From Actinomadura macra NBRC 14102 (GTDB taxonomy: Bacteria; Actinomycetota; Actinomycetes; Streptosporangiales; Streptosporangiaceae), in NCBI RefSeq assembly GCF_001552215.1, contig NZ_BCQT01000011.1:434001-498000 (forward strand): DNA of 64,000 nt, read 5' to 3'. The notes under the pieces are model-generated. The model was not told where the DNA came from and did no database searches. It saw only the letters and a program-made list of their open reading frames with translations. Both the position numbers and the translations under genes were made by a program. Numbering within the stretch: the first letter of the stretch is position 1; every line of letters starts with the position of its first letter. Of the stretch, positions 1 through 9,578 are shown in pieces.

Positions 1-1
1 C

Positions 2-1033
2 GACGGCGATGGCGCAGATCGTGACGAACGCTGTCGTGCGGCCCTCTCCGGATACGACGGGATCGACGACGCGTGGGGGAGGGCGTGGGCGGAATGGTTC
101 CTCGGCTCCGTCCGGGCCGGGTTCGGTGACCTCCCCGAGATCGCCGGCCTCGCCGGGCAGGCGCTCGCGGGGTTCCGGTCCCTCGGCGACCGCTGGGGCG
201 AGGCGGCGGCGCTCTCCACCCGCGCCGCGCAGGCCGTCGTCGCGGGCGACCTCGACGCGGCGGCCCGCGACGGTGATCGCGCCCTGGAGCTGTTCGGCGC
301 GGCGGGCGACCGGTGGGGGCGCCTCCAGGCCACCGAGACGCTCGGCCTCGTCGCCGAGGTGACCGGCGACCACGCCCGTGCGGCCCGGCTGCATGAGCGC
401 GGCCTGCGCGACGCCGAGGAACTCGGGCTGGGGGCGGCGGCGTCCGGCGCGCTGTCGCGTCTCGGCCGGATCGCGCTGCTCATGGGCGACCACGAACGCG
501 CTGACGCCCTGCACAAGCGCGCGAGGCGGCTCGCCGTCCGCGAGTCGCACCGGCGGATGGAGCACTTCGCCGACGTCGGGCTCGCGCTCGCGGCGCGGCG
601 GCGCGGCCGGCTGGACGAGGCGGAGGCGGCCCTGCGCGGCTGGCTGGACTGGTGCCGCGACATCGACGGCGCGCCCGGCCTGGCGTTCCTGCTGGCGGAA
701 CTGGGGTTCATCGCCGAGTTGCGCGGCGACGCCGCGGCGGCCCTCGCCCTGCACGCCGAGGGGCTGGCGGCGGCCCGCGCCACCGGCAACCCGCGTGCCG
801 TCGCGCTGGCGCTCGAAGGCACCGCGGGCGCGCAGGCCCTCGCCGGGCGGATCGAGGAAGCCGCGCGGTCGCTGGACGCCGCGTCCGCGCGCCGCGCGTC
901 CGCCGGGGCGCCGCTGCCCTCGGCGGAACGCGGTGACGTCGACCGGATCACCGCCCGGATCGTTCAGGCGCGGCGGGCCAGGGGCAGTGCGAGCAGCGTG
1001 ACCGCGCCGGTCAGCACCAAGGCCGCCGGGTAG
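2..1033 (+). CDS. TPR-repeat C-terminal part of a large regulator (5' truncated)
   Basis: The frame is open from the first base, so the N-terminus lies outside the window; about 343 residues are visible. They are helical and Ala/Leu/Arg-rich, with roughly 40-residue repeats of TPR character (GDHARAARLHERGL, GDHERADALHKRAR, GRLDEAEAALRGWL, GDAAAALALHAEGL). Such arrays form the C-terminus of AfsR/SARP-type and LuxR/MalT-type ATPase regulators of actinomycetes, where they receive protein or ligand signals. Neither a DNA-binding nor an NTPase domain is in view, so the family is inferred. The last 20 or so codons run over the remnant of a transporter on the other strand and lack TPR character, suggesting that the original 3' end was altered. 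Confidence 0.7.
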   Translation, partial: DGDGADRDERCRAALSGYDGIDDAWGRAWAEWFLGSVRAGFGDLPEIAGLAGQALAGFRSLGDRWGEAAALSTRAAQAVVAGDLDAAARDGDRALELFGAAGDRWGRLQATETLGLVAEVTGDHARAARLHERGLRDAEELGLGAAASGALSRLGRIALLMGDHERADALHKRARRLAVRESHRRMEHFADVGLALAARRRGRLDEAEAALRGWLDWCRDIDGAPGLAFLLAELGFIAELRGDAAAALALHAEGLAAARATGNPRAVALALEGTAGAQALAGRIEEAARSLDAASARRASAGAPLPSAERGDVDRITARIVQARRARGSASSVTAPVSTKAAG

Positions 1034-1149
1034 CCGGTCTGGGTGGCGACGAGCACGACCACGGCGTGGCCGCCCGGCAGCATCAGCCCGGCCATTCCCG
1101 CCGCCGCGACGAGCAGCCCCGGCACGAGCAGCCGCCCGGCGCCGTTGCG
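964..1149 (-). pseudogene. Remnant of an MFS-type transporter C-terminus
   Basis: On the minus strand about 60 codons ending in TGA encode two hydrophobic stretches (GRLLVPGLLVAAAGMAGLML and GYPAALVLTGAVTLLALPL) followed by a basic tail ARRA. This is what the last helices of a drug-efflux MFS protein look like. Upstream the frame degrades into Arg/Gly/Ser-rich, non-membrane sequence and no start region or other helices exist, so only a fragment survives. It overlaps the 3' end of the regulator gene by about 70 bases tail to tail. The family call rests on the hydrophobicity pattern alone. Confidence 0.35.
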
Positions 1150-1277
1150 CGCCCGTGACCACGACCGCGAGGCGATGCCCGTCCCGGTCGACGACCGGCA
1201 TCGCCGCGGGCGCCGACCTCCTTCTCCCCGCCTGACCACGCACGACGGCGGAAGTCCCCGCGTGCGATGCTGGCGGC

Positions 1278-2627
1278 ATGGATCGTGACGTGGCGCCGGT
1301 CGGGCAGGACGGGCGGCGGCGGATCGCGCGGACGGACGTCCTGCTCGCCGATCCGCGGCTCAGCGAGGCGGCCGGGCGGCTCGGGCGAGGGGTGGTGAAG
1401 GCGGCCGTCACCGCGGCCCAGCAGCGAGCGCGGGCGGGGGAGATCCCGCCCGGCGCGGTGGCCGACTCGGCGGTGGCGGCGCTGCCGGAGACCGCGTCGG
1501 GGTTGCGGGCGGTGGTCAACGCGACCGGTGTCCTGCTGCACACCAACCTGGGGCGCGCCCCGCTGTCGGCGGCGGCGCGGGACGCGGCGCTCGTAGCCTC
1601 CGGCGCGACGGACGTGGAGCTCGACCTCGCGACCGGCGCGCGGGCGCGGCGCGGCCGGTCGGTGCTGGCGGCGCTGCTGGAGCGGGTACCGGCCGCGGAG
1701 GCGGCGCACGTCGTCAACAACGGCGCGGCGGCGCTCGTGCTGGCCGCGACGGCGCTCGCCGGCGGCCGCGAGATCATCGTCGGCCGGGGCGAGCTGGTGG
1801 AGATCGGCGACGGCTTCCGCATCCCCGAGCTGCTCGCCGCGACCGGGGCCCGGCTGCGCGAGGTCGGCACCACCAACCGGACCGCGCCCGCCGACTACGC
1901 AGCGGCGGCCGGAGACGAGACGGGCTTCGTGCTCAAGGTCCACCCGTCCAACTTCCGTATGACGGGCTTCACACGAGAGGCCGACATCGCGGAGCTGGCC
2001 GGGCTGCCGGACCTGCGGGATCGGGGTGTGCCCGTCGTCGCCGACATCGGCTCCGGCCTGCTCGCGCCGGAACCGATGCTGCCGGACGAGCCCGACGCGT
2101 CCACCAGCCTCGCGAAGGGCGCCGACCTCGTCACCGCGAGCGGCGACAAGCTCCTCGGCGGGCCGCAGTGCGGGATCATCCTCGGGCGCGCGGACCTCGT
2201 ACGGCGGCTCGCGCGGCACCCGCTGGCGCGCGCGCTGCGCGTCGACAAGCTGACGCTCGCCGCGCTGGAAGCGACACTTCGCGGCCCACGCACCCCGACC
2301 AGTGAGGCCCTGCACGCAGACGTCCGGACCTTGCGCGACCGAGCGGAACGGCTCGCCGCGACGCTCCGCCAAGACGGCGTGGACGCGCGCGCGGTAGCCA
2401 GTGACGCTGCGGTTGGGGGAGGTGGTGCGCCCGGTGTCGTCCTGCCGAGCGCGGCCGTGTCGCTGCTGGAGCACTACGCCGCCCGCCTCCGGCAGGGCGC
2501 CCCCGCTGTGATGGGCCGGGTGGAGGACGGGCGGTGCCTGCTCGACCTCCGCGCGGTCCCAGGCGAGCGGGACGCCGACATCGCGGCGGCGGTGCGCGCC
2601 GTTTCACCGGCGGTGGAGGGGACCTGA
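1278..2627 (+). CDS. selA: SelA, L-seryl-tRNA(Sec) selenium transferase
   Basis: A 449-residue PLP enzyme that converts Ser-tRNA(Sec) to Sec-tRNA(Sec) using selenophosphate. The SelA signature VVNATGVLLHTNLGRAPLS lies near residue 80, and the PLP-lysine motif TASGDKLLGGPQCGI places the Schiff-base lysine at residue 291. Length agrees with bacterial SelA (about 450-460). The ATG is at a sensible distance upstream of the conserved N-terminal helical domain, though only a weak GGCGG-like RBS precedes it. The stop codon overlaps the selB start (TGATG), so selA, selB and selD are translationally coupled. A target selenoprotein, formate dehydrogenase, lies directly downstream on the opposite strand. 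Confidence 0.97.
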   Translation: MDRDVAPVGQDGRRRIARTDVLLADPRLSEAAGRLGRGVVKAAVTAAQQRARAGEIPPGAVADSAVAALPETASGLRAVVNATGVLLHTNLGRAPLSAAARDAALVASGATDVELDLATGARARRGRSVLAALLERVPAAEAAHVVNNGAAALVLAATALAGGREIIVGRGELVEIGDGFRIPELLAATGARLREVGTTNRTAPADYAAAAGDETGFVLKVHPSNFRMTGFTREADIAELAGLPDLRDRGVPVVADIGSGLLAPEPMLPDEPDASTSLAKGADLVTASGDKLLGGPQCGIILGRADLVRRLARHPLARALRVDKLTLAALEATLRGPRTPTSEALHADVRTLRDRAERLAATLRQDGVDARAVASDAAVGGGGAPGVVLPSAAVSLLEHYAARLRQGAPAVMGRVEDGRCLLDLRAVPGERDADIAAAVRAVSPAVEGT

Positions 2628-4462
2628 TGCACGTCCTCGCCACGGCCGGCCACGTCGACCACGGCAAGTCCACGCTCGTGCGGGCGTTGACCGGGATGGA
2701 ACCCGACAGGCTGGAGGAGGAGCGCCGCCGCGGCCTGACGATCGAGCTCGGCTTCGCCTGGACGGCTCTCCCCGGGGCCGGCGGCGGTCCTCTCGCCTTC
2801 GTGGACGTGCCGGGGCACGAGCGGCTCGTCGGCACCATGCTCGCGGGGGTCGGCCCGGCCCCGGCGGTGCTGTTCGTCGTCGCGGCCGACCAGGGCTGGC
2901 AGCGGCAGTCGACCGAGCACCTGGAGGTGCTGGACGCGCTCGGCGTCCGGCACGGGCTGCTCGTGGTGTCGCGTGCGGACCTCGCCGAACCGGGCGCCGC
3001 CACGCACGTCCGCGCCGACGCGCTCGCCCGCCTCGCCGCCACATCCCTCGGGGACGTGGCGCACGTGACGGTGAGCGCCGCCACCGGGCAGGGCATGGCC
3101 GACCTGCGCACCGCCCTCGGACGGCTCGCCGGGGCGCTGCCCTCGCCGGACGTGGAGGCGGACGTGCGGCTGTGGGTGGACCGGGTTTTCACCGTCCAGG
3201 GCAGGGGCACCGTCGTGACCGGCACCCTCGGCGCCGGCACGATCCGCACCGGCGACCGCCTGGTGCCCGCGGCGGGCGGCGCTCCGTTCCGGGTCCGGGG
3301 CCTGCAAAGCCTCAAACGCGACCGGGACGCGGTGGGCGCCGTCGCACGCGTGGCCGTCAACCTGCACGGTGAAGCCAGGACGGACGGGATCCGCCGCGGC
3401 GACGCCCTCCTGACACCGGGGCGCTGGCTCACCGCCGACGTGATCGACGTCCGGCTGCGCGGTGACCGGGCGCACGACCTGCCGGAACAGCTGATGCTGC
3501 ATGTGGGCACGGCGGCCGTGCCGGTGCGCGTCCGCCCGCTCGGCGCGGACACGGCGCGGCTGAGCTCCGAGCGCGCGCTCCCCCTGCGGGTCGGCGACGT
3601 CGCGCTGCTGCGCGACCCCGGACGGCACCGCGTCCCGGCCGGCGTCACCGTGCTGGACGTCCGGCCGGAGCGGTTCGCGCGCCGTGGCGCGGCGGCGGCG
3701 CGGGCCCGGGAGCTGGCCGCCATGACGGGCCGCCCGGACGGTGCGGACGAGCTGCGCCGCCGCGGCCTCATTCGCCGGTCGGAGCTGGTCGCGATGGGCG
3801 TTCCCGTCCCGTGCGAGCCCGTCGCGGGGGACTGGCTCGCCGACCCCGGCCACTGGGACGCGCTCCGCGCCCGTCTGGTCGCGGCCGTCGAGGAGCACGC
3901 CGCCCGCAACCCGACCGACCCGGGGCTGCCCGCCGACGCCGCCCGCCACGCGCTCGGCCTGCCCGATCGGGCGCTGGTCGAGGCCCTCGCGTCCGGTACC
4001 GCCGGCCCGCCCGCAGGATCACCGGCCGGGCGCTTCGCCGGGCTCCAGCGGCGCGGCGGCCGGATCTACGGAAGCGCCACCGCGCCCGAACTGCCGCCGC
4101 GCGTCCGGGAGGCCGTCGCCGCCGTCCGCCGTGATCTGGAGGGGGCGCCCTTCCGCGCCCCCGAGGCGGGGCGGCTCGCCGAGCTCGGCCTCACCCCGAG
4201 GCTGCTGGCCGCCGCCGCCGCCTCCGGCGCGCTGCTGCGGCTCGCCGACGGGATCGTCCTGCTGCCCGGCGACGACGCGCGGGCCGCCGCGGTGCTCGCC
4301 GGACTGGACGCGCCGTTCACGCTGAGTGACGCTCGGCGCGCGCTGGGCACCACTCGTCGCGTCGCGGTGCCGCTGATGGAGCATCTCGACGCGCGCGGGT
4401 ACACCGTTCGGGTGGACGACCTCCGGCGGCGCTGCCGCGTGCACACCGAAGGGACATCATGA
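2627..4462 (+). CDS. selB: SelB, selenocysteine-specific elongation factor
   Basis: A 611-residue translation GTPase that carries Sec-tRNA(Sec) to the ribosome and reads the SECIS hairpin with its C-terminal winged-helix domains. The P-loop GHVDHGKST is at residues 8-16, the G3 motif DVPGHERLVG follows near residue 60, and the G4 element reads VVSRADL, a SelB-typical departure from NKxD. Three beta-barrel domains are followed by the winged-helix array with a final DARRALGTTRR segment. The ATG overlapping the selA stop was chosen because the protein then begins with MHVLATAGHVDHG, the standard SelB start, and GGTGGAGGGG lies just upstream. Its 3' end overlaps selD by four bases. Confidence 0.97.
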   Translation: MHVLATAGHVDHGKSTLVRALTGMEPDRLEEERRRGLTIELGFAWTALPGAGGGPLAFVDVPGHERLVGTMLAGVGPAPAVLFVVAADQGWQRQSTEHLEVLDALGVRHGLLVVSRADLAEPGAATHVRADALARLAATSLGDVAHVTVSAATGQGMADLRTALGRLAGALPSPDVEADVRLWVDRVFTVQGRGTVVTGTLGAGTIRTGDRLVPAAGGAPFRVRGLQSLKRDRDAVGAVARVAVNLHGEARTDGIRRGDALLTPGRWLTADVIDVRLRGDRAHDLPEQLMLHVGTAAVPVRVRPLGADTARLSSERALPLRVGDVALLRDPGRHRVPAGVTVLDVRPERFARRGAAAARARELAAMTGRPDGADELRRRGLIRRSELVAMGVPVPCEPVAGDWLADPGHWDALRARLVAAVEEHAARNPTDPGLPADAARHALGLPDRALVEALASGTAGPPAGSPAGRFAGLQRRGGRIYGSATAPELPPRVREAVAAVRRDLEGAPFRAPEAGRLAELGLTPRLLAAAAASGALLRLADGIVLLPGDDARAAAVLAGLDAPFTLSDARRALGTTRRVAVPLMEHLDARGYTVRVDDLRRRCRVHTEGTS

Positions 4463-5472
4463 CGACCATCGAGCGACAGAGGCTGACCCAGTACGCGCAC
4501 GGCGGCGGCTGCGCCTGCAAGATCCCGCCCGGCGAGCTGGAGGAGGTGGTGAGCGGCCTCGCCGCGCTCGGATCCCCCGCGCAGAACGCCGAGCTGCTGA
4601 TCGGCCTGGACACCGGCGACGACGCGGCCGTGGTCCGGCTCCCCGGCGCCGCCGACGGGATGGCGGTCGTCGCCACCGCCGACTTCTTCACCCCCGTCGT
4701 GGACGACCCGTACGACTGGGGCCGGATCGCGGCCGCGAACGCGCTGTCGGACGTGTACGCGGTCGGCGGCCGTCCGCTCGTCGCGGTGAACCTGCTGGCC
4801 TGGCCCCGCGACGTGCTCCCGTTCGAGCTGGCACGCGAGGTGCTGCGCGGCGGCCTGCACATCGCGACGGAGGCCGGCTGCCATGTCGGCGGCGGCCACA
4901 GCGTGGACGACGTGGAACCCAAGTACGGGATGGCCGTGACCGGCGTCGCCGACCCCGAACTGCTGCTCCGCAACGACCGGGGCCGCCCGGGGATGCCGCT
5001 GACGCTGACCAAGCCGCTCGGCGTCGGCGTCCTGAACAACCGGCACAAGGCGACCGGCGAGGTGTTCGAGCACGCCGTCGCCGCGATGGTCGCGCTGAAC
5101 CGGGAGGCGTCCGCGGCCGCGCTCGACGCGGGTGCCGTCTGCGCCACCGACGTGACCGGGTTCGGGCTGCTCGGGCACCTGTACAAGCTGGCGCGCGCGT
5201 CCGGTGTGACCGCCGTCGTCGACGCCGCCGCCGTCCCCTACCTGGACGGCGCGCGCGAGGCCGTCGCCGCCGGGTACGTCAGCGGCGGCACCCGCCGCAA
5301 CCTCGACTGGGTCGCCTCGCACACCGACTTCGGCGGCGCGGACGAGGACACCCGTCTCCTGCTCGCCGACGCCCAGACCTCCGGTGGCCTGCTCATCGCG
5401 GGTGAGATCCCCGGCGCCCCCGTCATCGGCGAGCTGGTACCCGCCGGGGAGCACGCCCTCCTCATCCGGTGA
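4459..5472 (+). CDS. selD: SelD, selenide water dikinase (selenophosphate synthetase)
   Basis: A 337-residue ATP-dependent enzyme making selenophosphate from selenide. The catalytic loop is HGGGCACK with Cys18 at the position that is Cys or Sec in the family and the essential lysine at residue 21, so this SelD is the Cys form and does not need Sec itself. The Asp-rich nucleotide/Mg segment GLDTGDDAAVV, the TADFF motif and the GGGHSVDD and DVTGFGLLGHL segments of the AIRS fold are present. The ATGA overlap with selB shows an operon. The gene ends 20 bases from the end of the convergent formate dehydrogenase gene. Confidence 0.97.
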   Translation: MTTIERQRLTQYAHGGGCACKIPPGELEEVVSGLAALGSPAQNAELLIGLDTGDDAAVVRLPGAADGMAVVATADFFTPVVDDPYDWGRIAAANALSDVYAVGGRPLVAVNLLAWPRDVLPFELAREVLRGGLHIATEAGCHVGGGHSVDDVEPKYGMAVTGVADPELLLRNDRGRPGMPLTLTKPLGVGVLNNRHKATGEVFEHAVAAMVALNREASAAALDAGAVCATDVTGFGLLGHLYKLARASGVTAVVDAAAVPYLDGAREAVAAGYVSGGTRRNLDWVASHTDFGGADEDTRLLLADAQTSGGLLIAGEIPGAPVIGELVPAGEHALLIR

Positions 5473-5492
5473 GCACCGTCATCCGGTGCGCG

Positions 5493-8400
5493 TCACAGCT
5501 CGGTGCCGGTCCGGTCGGTGATCCCGGCGCGGTCGCGGTACGCGCGGACGAGCGCCAGGGCCGCCGGGCCGCGCGGCCGCCGGCCCGGCCGGATGTCGCA
5601 GGCGAGCGCCTTGGCCTCCTGGATGTGGGTGTTCGGGTCCAGGGCGAGGTGCAGCAGCTCGTTTGCGGCGTCGCCGCGGCTGTAGCCGTTCGGGCCCCAG
5701 TGGTAGGGGAGGCCGATCTGGTGCAGCGTCCGGCCGTCCACGGTCAGCGGCGCCATGCGCCCGGTGACCAGCACGCGGGCCTCGATCACGCCCCGCGGAG
5801 CGATGATCGTCGCCCAGCCGCCGTGGTCGAGGCCCCGCTCGGCCGCCAGCTCCGGTGAGACCTCGCAGAAGAACTCGGGCTGCAACTCGGCCAGGTACGG
5901 CTGCCAGCGTGACATGCCGCCCGCCGTGTGATGCTCGGTCAGCCGGTACGTCGTCGCCACATACGGGAAGACGTCCGCACCGGGCGCGTCCCCGCTCGGT
6001 GCGTACCGGTTGTCGGGATGTGCGGGCGGCAGGTGCCGGACGGGGTTGCGCTGCTGCTCGTACAGCGGGTTCGTGAACGGCGACTCCTGCGGCTCGTAGT
6101 GCGCGGGGAGCGGCCCGTCCATCAGGCCCGCCGGGACGTACAGCCATGCCTTGCCGTCCGACTGCATGATGAACGGGTCGTCCCCGGCGAGCGCGTCCGG
6201 GCCCTCGGCGTCCTGCGGCGGCCTGTAGCCGGGCGGCCGGTCGGCGACGAAGTCGGGCACGTCGTGACCTGTCCACGTGCCCTTCTCGGCGTCCCACCAG
6301 ACGAGCGCCTTGCCTTCGCTCCACGGTTTGCCGTCGGGGTCGGCGGACGCGCGGTTGTACAGGACACGGCGGTTCGCGGGCCACGCCCAGCCCCACTCGG
6401 GCGCCACCCAGCTCTGGTCGCGGCCGGGCTTGCGGCGAGCGGGCTGGTTGACGCCGTCGGCGTAGGCCCCGGCGTAGATCCAGCAGCCGCACGAGGTGGA
6501 CCCGTCCGGTTTCAGCTCGGTGTAGGACGAGATCGGCTCCCCGCCGGCGTCATGCCCGTTGATCTCGGCGAGGACCGCCTCCGCGTCCGGCTCGTCGAGG
6601 TCGCCCTTGGTCGGGTAGTCCCAGGTCAGATCGAGGATCGGGCGGTCCATCTCGTCCGTCGAGCCGGCGAGCCGCTCCCGGATGATGCGGCCCAGGTGGT
6701 ACATGAACCACAGGTCGCTGCGGGCGTCCCCCGCGGGTTCCACCGCCTGGTGGTGCCATTGGAGCATCCGCTGGGTGTTGGTGAAGCTGCCGTCCTTCTC
6801 GGTGTGCGCGGCGGCCGGCAGGAAGAACACCTCGGTGCCGATGTCCTCGGTGCGCATCTCGCCCGTCTCGATCTCCGGGCCGTCCTTCCACCAGGTCGCG
6901 GACTCGATCAGCGAGAAGTCGCGGACGACGAGCCACTCCAGGTTCGCCATCCCGAGCCGCTGGGTCTTGGCGTTGGCCGACCCGACCGCCGGATTCTCGC
7001 CCATCAGGAAGTAGCCCTTGCAGATGCCGTCGATCTGCGCCATCGCCGTCTCGTACGTGCTGTGCGAGCCGGTCAGCCGCGGCAGGTAGTCGAAACAGAA
7101 GTCGTTGTCCGGTGTCGCCGCGTCCCCCCAGTACGCCTTCAGCAGGCTGACGAAGTAGGACCGCATGTTGCCCCAGAAACCCTTGCGGGCCGCCTCCGCC
7201 CGGACGAAGGCGTCCAGATCCTCGTTGGTGTGCGCGTGCGGCATCGGGATGTAGCCGGGAAGCAGGTTGAACAGCGTCGGGATGTCGGTCGAGCCCTGGA
7301 TGGACGCGTGCCCGCGCAGCGCGAGGATTCCGCCGCCCGGCCGCCCGATGTTGCCGAGCAGGGTCTGGAGGATCGCCGCCGTCCGGATGTACTGGACACC
7401 GACCGTGTGCTGCGTCCAGCCGACCGCGTAAGCGAACGCGGTCGTCCGGTCGCGACCCGAGTTCTCGGTCACCAGCTCGCACACCTGGAGGAACTGCTCA
7501 CGCGAGACGCCGCAGATCCGCTCCACCATCTCCGGTGTGTACCGCTCGAAGTGCCGCTTGAGCACCTGGAACACGCACCGCGGATGCTCCAGCGACGGGT
7601 CGCGCTCCGGCTCGCCCTCGCCGATCGCCGCGCCGCCGGACCCGTGCGCCTCGCCGCGTGCGGACTCCGAGACGGCCTCGGTGCGGTCCTCGTACTCCAG
7701 GTCGCGCTCACCGGCCGCCGACTGCATCTCCATGCCCGCGTACTGCCAGGTCCGGGGGTCGTAGCTGCGCGACTCCGGGTCCAGCCCGGAGAAGACCCCG
7801 GCCAGGTCCTCGGTGTCGCGGAAGCGCTCCGAGAGGATCACCGACGCGTTGGTGTAGGAGACCACGTAGTCCCGGAAGTACTTCTCGTTCCGCAGGACGT
7901 GATTGATGATCCCGCCCAGGAACGCGATGTCACTGCCGGCGCGCAGCGGGACGTGCACGTCCGCGACCGCGCTCGTCCGGGTGAACCGCGGGTCGACGTG
8001 GACGAGCTTCGCCCCGCGCGCCTTCGCCTCCATCACCCACTGGAACCCGACCGGATGGCACTCGGCCATGTTCGAGCCCTGGATGACGATGCAGTCCGAG
8101 TTCTGCAGGTCCTGCTGGAAGGTGGTCGCGCCGCCGCGTCCGAACGAGGTTCCCAGACCGGGAACGGTGGAGGAGTGTCAAATGCGGGCCTGGTTCTCGA
8201 TCTGCACCGCGCCGAGCGCGGTGAACAGCTTCTTGATCAGGTAGTTCTCCTCATTGTCGAGCGTGGCGCCACCGAGGCTCGCCAGCCCCAGCGTGCGCCG
8301 CACCCGCGTGCCGTCCTCGTCCCACTGCCAGCCGTCCCGCCGGGACGCGATCACCCGGTCGGCGATCATGTGCATGGCCGTGTCGAGGTCGAGGCGCTCC

Positions 8401-8744
8401 CATCGCGTCCCGTGCGGGCGCCGGTAGAGCACCCCGTACTCGCGGGCGGACCCGGTGGTCAGCTGGAGGCTCGCCGAGCCCTTCGGGCACAACCGTCCGC
8501 GGCTCACCGGGGAGTCCGGGTCGCCCTCGATCTGCGTGACCCGCCCGTCCTTGACGTACACGTCCTGCCCGCATCCGACCGCGCAGTACGGGCACACGGA
8601 CTTGACGACCCGGTCGGCGGTGCTCACCCGCGCGGCGAGCCGCCCGGTGCCCGCGCTCTTGGCGGCCGCGCCGCGGCCCAGCGGGTCGCCGCCGGTGAAC
8701 TGACGGTAGACGGGCCATGATCCAATCCAGCTGCGAACGCCCAT
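5493..8744 (-). CDS. fdhA: Formate dehydrogenase major subunit, selenoprotein (UGA = Sec189)
   Basis: The gene is interrupted by one in-frame TGA (8178-8180) which I read as selenocysteine, giving 1083 residues. An N-terminal 4Fe-4S motif (CPYCAVGC plus LCPKG; Cys51, 54, 58, 86) precedes the Sec in the context NQARI-U-HSSTVPGLGTSFGRGG, the active site of FdnG/FdhA-type molybdenum formate dehydrogenases; the bis-MGD domains and the C-terminal dinucleotide-binding domain follow the TGA uninterrupted. The start is the ATG before GVRSWIGSWPVYRQ, preceded by GGGAGG. A SECIS hairpin follows the TGA, and selABD adjoin. The beta and cytochrome subunits are not next to it, so the electron acceptor cannot be named. 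No twin-arginine leader is seen, suggesting a cytoplasmic enzyme. Confidence 0.95.
8147..8180 (-). promoter_or_regulatory. Bacterial SECIS element behind the Sec codon of fdhA
   Basis: On the minus strand the TGA is followed after 12 bases by a six-base-pair hairpin, GTTCCC-GGTCT-GGGAAC (8149-8165). Its loop GGUCU is the SelB-recognised apical loop known from the E. coli fdhF SECIS, at about the same distance from the UGA. The hairpin is also coding sequence (VPGLGT), which is usual for bacterial SECIS elements. Confidence 0.85.
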
Positions 8745-8904
8745 GTCACCGCCTCCCACCAGGGCACCCCCGCGGATGGCCGGCCCGTACCCGACCGCGG
8801 AACCGCGAAACACCCCGCTTGCGGGATCCCGGTGACCCTGGCAGACGGCCGGGCAATGGTGCCCGCGTGCCCGGCCGTCCCGCTCGAAGGACCGCTCCCG
8901 CGCC

Positions 8905-9531
8905 CTACTTCGGGGGCATCAGGACGGTGTCGATGATGTAGACGGTGGCGTTGGCGGTCTGCACGTTGCCGCACACGACGCTGGCGTCGTCCCCGACCTT
9001 GAAGCTCTCGCCGGAGCCGCTGGTGGCGACCATGCCGCCCTGGAGCGTCTTGAAGCTGTTGGACGCCAGGCCGCTCGGCGCGACCCGCTGCCCGACGACG
9101 TGGTAGGTGAGGATGCTCGTCAGCGTCTTCTTGTCCGCGAGGACCTTGCTCAGGGTGGCCTTCGGGATCTTCTCGAACGCCTCGTTGGTCGGCGCGAACA
9201 CGGTGACGTCCTTGGCGGAGTTGAGCGTGTCGACGAGCCCGGCCTTCTTCACCGCGGTCACCAGCGTCGACAGCGCCGGGTTGTTGGACGCGGCGGTCGC
9301 GACGGGGTCGGTGGCCATGCCGCTGAAGCTGCCCTCGCCCGAGGCCGGGACGGCCGAGCAGGCGGGGCCGAACGGCTTGTCCGTCGCCGGTGCGGCACCG
9401 GCGTTCGCGGGGGCGGCCGACGTCGGCGAGGTCTCGGCCGCGCTGTCGTCGCCGTCGCCGGAGCAGGCGGTGAGCACGGCGGTCAGGGCGGCCGCGCTCA
9501 GGACGCCGGCGGCGATGCGGTTGCGGTACAT
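8905..9531 (-). CDS. Secreted fasciclin-domain (FAS1) lipoprotein
   Basis: A 208-residue exported protein. The signal peptide ends in the lipobox LTAC (Cys23), followed by a low-complexity Ser/Thr/Ala/Pro linker and one FAS1 domain with the H1 motif DVTVFAPTNEAFEKI and the H2 region YHVVGQ, closing with VYIIDTVLMPP. FAS1 proteins (MPB70-like) are cell-surface adhesion or matrix proteins. The ATG has GAGGAG about seven bases upstream. The next gene on the strand, a sulfite-oxidase-type enzyme, ends only 47 bases upstream, so both may be co-transcribed; this pair is common in actinomycetes. Confidence 0.92.
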   Translation of the reverse strand: MYRNRIAAGVLSAAALTAVLTACSGDGDDSAAETSPTSAAPANAGAAPATDKPFGPACSAVPASGEGSFSGMATDPVATAASNNPALSTLVTAVKKAGLVDTLNSAKDVTVFAPTNEAFEKIPKATLSKVLADKKTLTSILTYHVVGQRVAPSGLASNSFKTLQGGMVATSGSGESFKVGDDASVVCGNVQTANATVYIIDTVLMPPK

Positions 9532-9578
9532 GGTGAACTCCTCTTCTGGATGAACTGTGCTGGACGGTGTGCGCGCGG

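Noticed and set aside
1034..5492. tRNA(Sec) gene (selC) near selABD
   Set aside because: I looked in the gaps around the sel operon for a long-armed tRNA with a TCA anticodon and did not find one; it must be elsewhere in the genome.
8178..8180. TGA in formate dehydrogenase as a nonsense mutation
   Set aside because: It stands exactly at the catalytic Sec position, is followed by a SECIS hairpin and the gene continues intact; the sel operon adjoins.
5928..8720. A 930-codon open frame on the plus strand opposite formate dehydrogenase
   Set aside because: It is the antisense of a clear molybdoenzyme; its product is Arg/Val-rich low-quality sequence without domains. High-GC genes regularly give such frames.
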